5,455 nucleotides of DNA from Methanolinea sp. SDB (lineage in GTDB: Archaea; Halobacteriota; Methanomicrobia; Methanomicrobiales; Methanospirillaceae). The position numbers and the translations under genes were made by a program. Location: positions 1-5,455 of the forward strand of contig LKUF01000034.1 in NCBI GenBank assembly GCA_001412335.1, given 5' to 3'. The notes below the pieces were generated by a model. That model saw only the letters and a list, made by a program, of their open reading frames with translations, was not told where the DNA came from and did no database searches. Shown here in pieces: positions 1 through 4,230 of the stretch. Every line of letters starts with the position of its first letter. Within the stretch, counting starts at the first letter, position 1.

Positions 1-2
1 GC

Positions 3-308
3 GCCGAACTCGGTCCGGAACCGATCGGCATTACCGCCGCGCAGGAATCGGCCGCAAACGAAGTGATCCGGCTGGCCGAGCGCAAAAGCCGCCCGTCGCT
101 TCCGGCGTCCCCCTGGGAGGCATACCGGATATTGATTGAAGAACGGGAACGCGGCCTGCCGCTGACCGCAAACGAGGAGCAATGGATCGAAGAGTACGAT
201 CATTACATGGAAACCGGGAAAGAGACCGGGCTGCTGGCCGCCGGGTTCCAGCCGTTTGCGGAGAGAAGGCGGATGGAAGTGCCTAAAGTTGGAAGTGAGC
301 TGAAATAG
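3..308 (+). CDS. Mu-type transposase (MuA-like), C-terminal part only
   Basis: The frame is open from the window edge to the TAG at 306-308, so this is the 3' end of a longer gene whose start and DDE catalytic core lie upstream. About 101 residues are visible. The stretch SPWEAYRILIEERERGLPLT followed by ANEEQWIEEYDHYMET resembles the tail of Mu-like transposases, where a segment of the form 'YxxLxxxExxGxxLtxxexxWxxxYE' is common. In Mu this end of the protein contacts MuB. Position directly upstream of a MuB-like ATPase supports the call. The GTG at 63 is an internal codon, not a likely start. The final residues (MEVPKVGSELK) are encoded by an A-rich repeat (GGAAGTGCCTAAAGT) that recurs just after the stop, so the native C-terminus may have been altered. 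Identification rests on the tail and on context, not on catalytic residues. Confidence 0.72.
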   Translation, partial: AELGPEPIGITAAQESAANEVIRLAERKSRPSLPASPWEAYRILIEERERGLPLTANEEQWIEEYDHYMETGKETGLLAAGFQPFAERRRMEVPKVGSELK

Positions 309-345
309 GAAGTGCCTGAAGTGAAAAGTTCAAAGTGACTAAAGT
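275..345 (+). repeat. A-rich degenerate direct repeats, GGAAGTGCCTRAAGT type
   Basis: The unit GGAAGTGCCTAAAGT (275-289) recurs as GGAAGTGCCTGAAGTG (308-323). Weaker relatives lie between and after them: GGAAGTGAGCTGAAAT (291-306) and GTGACTAAAGT (335-345). The array covers the last codons of the transposase gene and the start of the following gap. A related 12-mer, GAAAAGTTCAAA, occurs at 323-334 and again at 4192-4203 near the end of another gene. Function unknown. Confidence 0.6.
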
Positions 346-347
346 CA

Positions 348-384
348 TGATGGGCGCGCAAAGACGCGAAGAACGCAAAGAAAG
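348..384 (+). repeat. Dispersed CGCAAAGACGCGAAG repeat, copy 1
   Basis: Begins TGATGG and contains CGCGCAAAGACGCGAAG, then a second CGCAAAG. It shares a 17-base identical core with the copy at 2985 and the TGATGG plus CGCAAAGACGC elements with the copy at 596. Its A/G-rich 3' end runs directly into the AAGGA (386-390) that serves as ribosome binding site for the gene starting at 396. Internally it looks like degenerate short tandem units of the form CGCRAAGA. Confidence 0.7.
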
Positions 385-395
385 AAAGGAATCAG

Positions 396-590
396 ATGAT
401 TATTAAAGAGGAAAAAAATCTTGGCATATGCATGACGGTCGGGGAGCTCATAGATGCATTAAAGGAGTGTGACCCGGAATTGCCGATAGAAATGGACCGT
501 TCAACCATAATGCTGACAAAGATCACAGGGGAACCGCAAGATGGTGAACTGCCGGAATTTACGGAATACATCAATATTGAAACCGCCTGA
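396..590 (+). CDS. Small hypothetical protein, MTVGELIDAL type
   Basis: A 64-residue acidic protein with no membrane segment or Cys cluster. The part from residue 13 (MTVGELIDALKECDPELPIE) resembles the start of many small phage proteins of the form 'MTVxELIxxLxxxDPdxxV', whose biochemical role I do not know. The chosen ATG has AAGGA at 386-390, five bases upstream. The in-frame ATG at 432 would give the more usual N-terminus but has only AGAGGA at 407-412, too far away to be convincing, so the 12 extra residues are probably translated. It lies between the transposase and the MuB-like ATPase and is flanked on both sides by copies of the dispersed repeat. No function can be assigned. Confidence 0.65.
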   Translation: MIIKEEKNLGICMTVGELIDALKECDPELPIEMDRSTIMLTKITGEPQDGELPEFTEYINIETA

Positions 591-595
591 AGCCA

Positions 596-630
596 TGATG
601 GATCACGCAAAGACGCAGGGAGCGCGAAGG
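596..630 (+). repeat. Dispersed CGCAAAGACGC repeat, copy 2
   Basis: TGATGGATCACGCAAAGACG followed by a purine-rich tail (CAGGGAGCGCGAAGG). With the copy at 2985 it matches 19 of the first 20 bases (TGATGGATCRCGCAAAGACG). It starts six bases after the stop of the upstream gene, and its AGGGAG (617-622) is the best ribosome binding site for the ATG at 631. Confidence 0.68.
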
Positions 631-786
631 ATGGGGAAGATAGAAGATAAAGTGCTGGTTTTTGTCAGGTCGGCGGAAAGCCCGTCAGTAATTTTAACGG
701 CTGAAAACGTAAGGATCGCATACGGCGACTATTGGGTGGATTTCAGGGATGGAGCCGTTAAGGTCACCAAAGAAGAATCCAGTTAA
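631..786 (+). CDS. Small hypothetical protein
   Basis: A 51-residue protein starting MGKIEDKVLVFVRSAESPS, with alternating hydrophobic and charged residues that suggest a compact beta-rich fold (KVLVFV, SVILTAENVRIAY, YWVDFRDGAVKV). Earlier in-frame ATGs at 595 and 598 exist, but starting there would translate the dispersed repeat and no good ribosome binding site precedes them. The ATG at 631 has AGGGAG eight bases upstream. No family is recognised. It is the last gene before the hairpin leader of the ATPase gene. A real coding region is likely because codon choice and amino-acid composition look normal, but function is unknown. Confidence 0.55.
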   Translation: MGKIEDKVLVFVRSAESPSVILTAENVRIAYGDYWVDFRDGAVKVTKEESS

Positions 787-792
787 AAAAAC

Positions 793-814
793 GGCCGGCG
801 CTGCAACACCGGCC
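793..814 (+). promoter_or_regulatory. GC-rich leader hairpin upstream of the ATPase gene
   Basis: GGCCGG (793-798) and CCGGCC (809-814) form a six-base-pair stem around a ten-base loop, ending 31 bases before the ATPase start. A run of seven A's (785-791) lies immediately before it, so on the - strand the same element reads as a stem followed by a T tract, as in an intrinsic terminator. On the + strand there is no T tract, so it should not stop the early transcript. Similar short GC hairpins just ahead of ribosome binding sites occur in many phage operons; their role (RNA processing, stability or translation control) is not established here. Confidence 0.5.
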
Positions 815-845
815 TCAACCATCAATCACGAACGGAGATTATCAC

Positions 846-1565
846 ATGAAGCATGAAATGGCAATGACCAAAAACGTCAAGCGCTTCCTGGCGGCGGTTC
901 GGGAGCTGAATGACCGCAGCCTGGGAGTGGAAGGAATGGGGCTTCTGTGGGGCCTGCCCGGCGAAGGAAAAAGCACCACGGTATCCTATGCCACCAACAC
1001 GCTGGACGGGGTCTATCTTCGGGCGCTGGACAGCTGGACGGTCACCAGCATGCTGGCCGACCTGATACGGGAGCTGGACCTGCCGAAGATGCACCGGCGG
1101 GCGCCGATGGTCCACGCGGTGGTGGAATCCCTGCTGGAGCGTCCTCGCCCCCTGTTCATCGACGAGGCGGACTACCTGCTGCGCCAGGCCGGGATGATCG
1201 ACACCCTGCGGGACATCTACGATCTGACCGGAGCCCCGGTGGTGCTGATCGGCATGGAGGACATGGCCCGAAAGGTTCAGAAGCGGGGCAAGTTCGCCCG
1301 AAGGATCACCCAGTGGATCGAGTTTTCCGGCATCGATCTGGCCGACACCCGCGAGACGGCAAAAACCATATGCGAAGTCGGGATCGCCGACGACCTGATC
1401 GAGCATCTGCACCGCAAGGCTTCGGCCAACATCGGCCGCATGGTGACCGGCATGGCCCGAATCGAGAGTTTCGGCCGGACCAACGGCCTGGCAACCGTCA
1501 CGCTGGCGGACTGGGCCGACCGGCAGCTTTTCTACGATCAGCCGAGATTCAGCAGGAGAGGATAA
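846..1565 (+). CDS. MuB-like AAA+ ATPase, transposition target selection
   Basis: A 239-residue cytoplasmic AAA+ ATPase. Walker A is GLPGEGKST (residues 36-44), Walker B is PLFIDEAD (102-109), and a sensor-1-like strand is PVVLIGM (131-137); the basic KFARRI (149-154) is a candidate arginine-finger region. In Mu, MuB binds DNA as ATP-dependent filaments, delivers target DNA to MuA and activates strand transfer, and the location after a MuA-type gene fits that role. Mu MuB is about 312 residues with an N-terminal helix-turn-helix domain. This protein begins only about 35 residues before Walker A and so lacks that domain, as in shorter B3/BcepMu-type and TniB-like relatives. The start at 846 has GGAG at 834-837; Met5 and Met7 are weaker alternatives. 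The next gene starts one base after the stop. The exact subfamily is inferred. Confidence 0.88.
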   Translation: MKHEMAMTKNVKRFLAAVRELNDRSLGVEGMGLLWGLPGEGKSTTVSYATNTLDGVYLRALDSWTVTSMLADLIRELDLPKMHRRAPMVHAVVESLLERPRPLFIDEADYLLRQAGMIDTLRDIYDLTGAPVVLIGMEDMARKVQKRGKFARRITQWIEFSGIDLADTRETAKTICEVGIADDLIEHLHRKASANIGRMVTGMARIESFGRTNGLATVTLADWADRQLFYDQPRFSRRG

Positions 1566-1566
1566 C

Positions 1567-1911
1567 ATGGCAGGAGTCAAGGGCATGGTCCCGGCCAAGC
1601 CGAGAAGAGACAGCATGCGCTCGAAGGTCTGGCAGAGCATCCGGATCTTCCGTCGTTTTACGCTTCCGGACCTGTGCCGGACCGCCGATGCCCGGATCAA
1701 CAACGTGAGAAAATTCGTCCGCCGTCTGGAAGAGCACGGTTACGTGGCAAAGGTCGGCGGCTATGTATCGGGCCGGGGCGGATCGTACCAGGGCTGGCGG
1801 CTGGTGAAAGACGCCGGACCGAATTATCCCACGCGCTGCCGGCGCTGCGGGCGTCCATTAGGCGAACCCTGCACTCCCAAGGAGGCCGAGCATGAGGGCG
1901 ATTCAAATTAA
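1567..1911 (+). CDS. Winged-helix-like protein with C-terminal zinc cluster
   Basis: A 114-residue basic protein. Residues 19-63 (KVWQSIRIFRRFTLPDLCRT, then NNVRKFVRRLEEHGYVAKVG) read as a winged helix-turn-helix: a first helix, a short 'FTLPDL' turn, a recognition helix and a wing leading to GSYQGWRLVKDAGP. The tail has a C-x2-C-x7-C cluster (Cys91, Cys94, Cys102) with His109 as a possible fourth ligand, so zinc binding is plausible. Proteins of this form commonly sit between the MuB-like ATPase and the gp16/GemA-like gene in transposable phages, where they are usually left as hypothetical. It starts one base after the ATPase stop, with AGGAGAGG at 1553-1560, and its end overlaps the next gene by 20 bases. 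DNA binding is inferred from fold-like pattern only. Confidence 0.75.
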   Translation: MAGVKGMVPAKPRRDSMRSKVWQSIRIFRRFTLPDLCRTADARINNVRKFVRRLEEHGYVAKVGGYVSGRGGSYQGWRLVKDAGPNYPTRCRRCGRPLGEPCTPKEAEHEGDSN

Positions 1912-2449
1912 GATTAGAAGGGCATCGGAGATCTATGCCCTTCAAAACCGGATCATCCATGCGATCATGGCGGACGCCGGAATGCCCTATACCCAGTACC
2001 GTGAGGACTGGATGGAGGCGGTGCGCATGGCCGGAGGGAAAAAGGCCAAAGGGCTGTCCGGCCTGACGCTGGGCCACCGGAGAAAACTTATTTTCGCCAT
2101 TTCTCCCATGAAGGGAAAGCGCGGATTCAACCCGGCGGTTCCTCCGGAGCTTTCCGGGTGGCGCAAGGGTGATCCCGACATGATTTCCGGGAGCTTCCGT
2201 CGTCCCGGCGGCAAATTTCCCGGACGGCCGGCGGACCGGTTTTTCGACGATCCGTACGTGGGCAAGATGATGCGCAAGATCGAAGCGATGCTGGCCGAGG
2301 CCAAGCGTCCGTGGAAATACGCGCACGATATGGCAAAGCATATGTACAACATCGATCGGCTGGAATGGTGCCACGAAATGCAGATCCACGACATTGTAGC
2401 GGCCCTGGTGTATGACGCCAAGCGGCACGGGAGATGGTTGGGAAAGTGA
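1892..2449 (+). CDS. gemA: GemA/gp16-family regulatory protein (DUF1018-like)
   Basis: A 185-residue protein whose C-terminal third (about residues 118-178) carries the family pattern: a lead-in helix with MMRKIEAMLAEAKRPWKYAH, then a segment with MAKHMYNIDRLEWC and a final helix with IVAALVYDAKRHGR. This matches the 'KIEALLAEAGrPWaYAdamakrmfgidrlewl' style typical of Mu gp16/GemA homologues. The N-terminal part (residues 10-70, ending LTLGHRRKLIFAIS) also fits. Mu GemA modulates host gene expression and DNA supercoiling, but homologues are defined mainly by synteny. The start is set by AAGGAGG at 1879-1884 and lies inside the end of the preceding gene, suggesting translational coupling. A Gly/Pro-rich, basic insert at about residues 73-115 separates the halves and is likely flexible. 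Confidence 0.82.
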   Translation: MRAIQIKIRRASEIYALQNRIIHAIMADAGMPYTQYREDWMEAVRMAGGKKAKGLSGLTLGHRRKLIFAISPMKGKRGFNPAVPPELSGWRKGDPDMISGSFRRPGGKFPGRPADRFFDDPYVGKMMRKIEAMLAEAKRPWKYAHDMAKHMYNIDRLEWCHEMQIHDIVAALVYDAKRHGRWLGK

Positions 2450-2461
2450 GGACTGGACCGG

Positions 2462-2641
2462 ATGGACAATAACTTACGGGACAGCCAGTACGATATCGAG
2501 CAGATGCATCGAGAAATCGACAGCCTTCAGGGGGCTGGAATTATCCCGCTGGAAACGGTGATGAGCATACTCCGGCGGGCTTCGGACATCTGCTCACGGC
2601 TGGAAAATTGGCTGCGTGAGAAAGGACGGATCGGATCATGA
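2462..2641 (+). CDS. Small hypothetical helical protein (59 aa)
   Basis: An ATG at 2462 opens a 59-residue frame ending at TGA 2639-2641. The ribosome binding site GAGGA (2448-2452) overlaps the stop of the GemA-like gene, and the stop overlaps the ATG of the next gene (ATGA at 2638-2641), so both ends fit a coupled operon. The sequence (starts MDNNLRDSQYDIEQMHREID) is rich in Glu, Arg and Leu and should form two helices, about residues 7-23 and 29-55, with a break at GAGIIP. No signal peptide, membrane segment or catalytic motif is seen. No family is recognised. The tight fit between neighbours is the main support. Confidence 0.65.
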   Translation: MDNNLRDSQYDIEQMHREIDSLQGAGIIPLETVMSILRRASDICSRLENWLREKGRIGS

Positions 2642-2886
2642 AACTGAGCAAACACTTTATCGACAATTGGAGGAAACGGGTCAGTGACGAAATACCGACC
2701 GTGGACGACGTGCGGGAGATCATTCGCGGCGCGGTGCGGGTGCAGCGCGGGAAAGAGCTGCTATTTCCGGACGGGTCGCCGTTTCGGCAGCTGGCCATCT
2801 GGTGGAGCCCGAGTGCCGATTTGATCATCAAGGTGGACACGAAACACAACACCGTCGTGTCGGTGCTGGGGAGGATAAATCAATGA
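2638..2886 (+). CDS. Small hypothetical protein, DUF4258/RelE-like appearance
   Basis: An 82-residue protein beginning MKLSKHFIDNWRKRVSDEIP. The layout is an N-terminal helix with a basic 'H-x5-WRKR' signature, a second helix (TVDDVREIIRGAV, residues 21-33), and then strands (KELLFPDG, RQLAIWW, DLIIKVD, TVVSVL). That helix-helix-beta order resembles DUF4258-type and RelE-like small folds, and similar proteins appear in phage early regions, but I see no clear catalytic set and no antitoxin partner. The start overlaps the upstream stop (ATGA) with AAAGGA at 2621-2626. The end overlaps the next gene in the same ATGA fashion. The family suggestion is tentative; coding status is firm. Confidence 0.7.
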   Translation: MKLSKHFIDNWRKRVSDEIPTVDDVREIIRGAVRVQRGKELLFPDGSPFRQLAIWWSPSADLIIKVDTKHNTVVSVLGRINQ

Positions 2887-2987
2887 GACGGGAAGATATT
2901 AAGCGGTTGATGTTTTATGCGGGGTCGATTGTGGTCGTGACCATCGTGGCGCTGGTTTTAATCAGGCTGGGTATCATTCAGTATTGA
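2883..2987 (+). CDS. 34-residue single-pass membrane peptide
   Basis: ATG at 2883 overlaps the upstream TGA and is preceded by GGGGAGGA (2868-2875), seven bases away. The product has a short basic N-terminus (MRREDIKRLM) followed by one hydrophobic segment of about 20 residues (11-32, with SIVVVTIVALVLIRLGII) and ends IIQY. The positive-inside rule predicts the N-terminus in the cytoplasm. A longer frame reading back to 2802 would overlap the upstream gene heavily and is not credible. Possible roles are a small inner-membrane regulator or a Kil/holin-like peptide, but nothing in the sequence distinguishes these. In Mu the kil gene lies in this early region, which is context only. Confidence 0.6.
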   Translation: MRREDIKRLMFYAGSIVVVTIVALVLIRLGIIQY

Positions 2988-3019
2988 TGGATCGCGCAAA
3001 GACGCGAAGGCGCAAAGAG
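2985..3019 (+). repeat. Dispersed CGCAAAGACGCGAAG repeat, copy 3
   Basis: Starts exactly at the TGA stop of the membrane peptide with TGATGGATCGCGCAAAGACG and continues CGAAGGCGCAAAG into GAGGGGG (3017-3023), the ribosome binding site of the ATG at 3028. It is the closest to a consensus of the three copies, sharing 17 bases with copy 1 and 19 of 20 with copy 2. Confidence 0.7.
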
Positions 3020-3027
3020 GGGGATCG

Positions 3028-3636
3028 ATGATCTATTGCGCGGATCTGGGGCGGAAAATTGAGGAACGTCTCTGCCTGTTTCGGCAGGATAAGGCCAAGA
3101 AAAACCGGCGGGGATTCGAGGATCTGTCGGAATATGCCCGCTGCCGGGACTGTGAGACTGGGCTGTCGGTATTAAAAGAATTTTTAAACCAACAAAAGGG
3201 AGACAACGAAATGACCAGCGAAAAAAGAAACAACGATATTCCGGAGGCAAAAAATCCGGAAGAAAAGAAAAAACCCTGCAAAAAGTGCGGCGTACCGAAA
3301 CGCTTAAATGAGTTTCCGAGAAACAAAATTTGCAGGGACGGGCACCAGAATGTCTGCAAGGACTGCCGGAGGAAGCAAAGACGGGCGTTCCGGGAGAAAC
3401 AGAGACTTGGAACATCTGCCACAGCCCCCGCTATATCAAACGATATAACATCCGATCCGACACCGTCCGCGCCGCACCGGAATCGCTTGGTGATCGATCT
3501 GACGAATTACCCGGAAGTGTATGAACGGATCGAAAAGGCCGGCATCGATGAAATCCGCACCCCTGAAAACCAGGCGCTGTATTGGCTGGTCATGTGGGTT
3601 AGAGCCGAATCAGAACATGAGGCCGATGGCGTTTGA
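3028..3636 (+). CDS. Two-module zinc-binding protein, possible fusion
   Basis: A 202-residue frame with two Cys modules. Module 1 (residues 1-60) has Cys4, Cys16 and a C-x2-C at 39/42 (CRDC), a plausible small zinc site. Module 2 has C-x2-C at 84/87 (CKKCGVPKRLNEF) and C-x2-C at 110/113 (CKDC), the 'CxxCGxxKxlxxFxxxKxxxDGxxxxCKxC' pattern seen in phage zinc-finger proteins, some of them HNH-associated; no HNH catalytic motif is present. A low-complexity Ser/Thr/Pro linker (127-149) leads to a C-terminal unit (LVIDLTNYPEVYERIEKAGI, 153-172, then EIRTPENQALYWLVMWV) that could form a ribbon-helix-helix or similar fold. The join at about residues 49-82 is A-rich and contains an internal ATG with a good ribosome binding site, so two products are possible. 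A nucleic-acid-binding role is inferred. Confidence 0.68.
   Translation: MIYCADLGRKIEERLCLFRQDKAKKNRRGFEDLSEYARCRDCETGLSVLKEFLNQQKGDNEMTSEKRNNDIPEAKNPEEKKKPCKKCGVPKRLNEFPRNKICRDGHQNVCKDCRRKQRRAFREKQRLGTSATAPAISNDITSDPTPSAPHRNRLVIDLTNYPEVYERIEKAGIDEIRTPENQALYWLVMWVRAESEHEADGV
3196..3213 (+). promoter_or_regulatory. Internal ribosome binding site and ATG within the zinc-protein gene
   Basis: AAGGGAG (3196-3202) lies eight bases ahead of an in-frame ATG at 3211 (codon 62). Starting here would give a 141-residue protein with only the second zinc module and the C-terminal unit. Spacing and strength are better than at the 3028 start, where GAGGGGG is only four bases away. Confidence 0.5.
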
Positions 3637-3677
3637 ATCGAATAAAACGACTAAAATTAAAAGCGGAAACGACTAAT

Positions 3678-3758
3678 ATGAAATTTGCTCATAAACCCGA
3701 TTTTAGACGCTTGGGCGCTAAAATTATCAGGGGGAAGCGGGATGTCAAAAGGCAATGA
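3678..3758 (+). CDS. Possible 26-residue basic peptide
   Basis: ATG at 3678 opens a 26-codon frame (starts MKFAHKPDFRRLGAKIIRGK) that ends at TGA 3756-3758. It is strongly basic with no Cys. The upstream GCGGA is a weak ribosome binding site. It is the only sensible reading of the 146-base gap between the zinc protein and the zinc-ribbon gene, which is otherwise A-rich with no hairpin or promoter that I can support. It may be chance. Confidence 0.28.
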   Translation: MKFAHKPDFRRLGAKIIRGKRDVKRQ

Positions 3759-3782
3759 CCCAACAAATGGGAGGGGACACCG

Positions 3783-4025
3783 ATGGAATGCACCGATCGG
3801 ACTCGAATTCGGCGAGACGTGCGGTATTACGAACTCGCCAAGGAAAAGACGTTCTGCGCCTGCGGCCGCGAAAAGGAATCCGGCGTCGCGTTTTGCAGGC
3901 GTTGTACGGGCCGTCTTCCGAGAGATCTGCAATTCGCATTGGCAAGGTTTTATATCGGAGCCGGTTGGGAAGAAGGCTATGAAGCTGCCGCCGAGTACCT
4001 CGGAAACCGCAGGCACATACGATGA
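3783..4025 (+). CDS. Small zinc-ribbon-like phage protein
   Basis: An 80-residue protein with a Cys cluster at Cys25-x-Cys27 and Cys38-x2-Cys41 (TFCACGREKESGVAFCRRC), followed by GRLPRDLQFALAR and a helical tail (GWEEGYEAAAEYL). The order 'CxxCGxxKxxgxxFCxxCyxxLPxxLxxxL...GyeeAYxxAlxyL' is a recurring small phage protein whose function is not known. Here the first pair is C-x-C instead of the usual C-x2-C. The start is fixed by GGGAGGGG (3769-3776). Two other frames are also open over much of this stretch, but only this one has a recognisable pattern. Structural zinc binding is inferred; a DNA- or protein-binding adaptor role is possible. Confidence 0.72.
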   Translation: MECTDRTRIRRDVRYYELAKEKTFCACGREKESGVAFCRRCTGRLPRDLQFALARFYIGAGWEEGYEAAAEYLGNRRHIR

Positions 4026-4209
4026 TCGCGTCACTTCGATGATCAACGGATTGAAGGCCGCAAGATTCCGTTCCGGGCAGCTGACGCCGAAAACGGCGCG
4101 CGATCTGCTGGTTCGCGCCGAATGCATTGCCGCCTGTTTGCAGGCATATCTGCTGGCGCGGCGGCGGGACGGGCACGAAGTGAGCGAAAGGGAAAAGTTC
4201 AAAATCTGA
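3979..4209 (+). CDS. Small hypothetical helical protein
   Basis: A 76-residue protein (starts MKLPPSTSETAGTYDDRVTS). Residues 14-67 are the well-formed part: DDRVTSMINGLKAARFRSGQ, then LTPKTARDLLVRAECIAACLQAYLLARRRDG, which should give two or three helices. The ATG at 3979 has GGGAAG (3967-3972) six bases upstream and lies in a different frame inside the end of the zinc-ribbon gene, overlapping it by 47 bases. An ATG at 4039 is an alternative without a good ribosome binding site. The frame is open as far back as 3685, but upstream sequence looks like a shadow of the zinc-ribbon gene. The final residues (EREKFKI) coincide with the repeat 12-mer GAAAAGTTCAAA. Function unknown. Confidence 0.58.
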   Translation: MKLPPSTSETAGTYDDRVTSMINGLKAARFRSGQLTPKTARDLLVRAECIAACLQAYLLARRRDGHEVSEREKFKI

Positions 4210-4230
4210 AGTTAAAGGAGGGAAAAAAAG

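Noticed and set aside
309..395. Internal promoter between the transposase and the 64-aa gene
   Set aside because: No pair of -35/-10-like hexamers at proper spacing; the A-rich character is accounted for by repeats.
822..1703. A 293-codon open frame on the - strand
   Set aside because: Antisense to the Walker-motif ATPase and the start of the next gene; composition (Gln, His, Arg, Pro, Gly) is typical of a mirror frame.
947..1708. A 253-codon + strand frame within the ATPase region
   Set aside because: Low-complexity Gly/Arg/His/Pro product out of frame with the Walker A and B motifs; a shadow.
3432..3447. Inverted repeat TATATC-AAAC-GATATA
   Set aside because: A six-base-pair AT-rich stem inside the linker of the zinc-protein gene; too weak to support as an operator or terminator.
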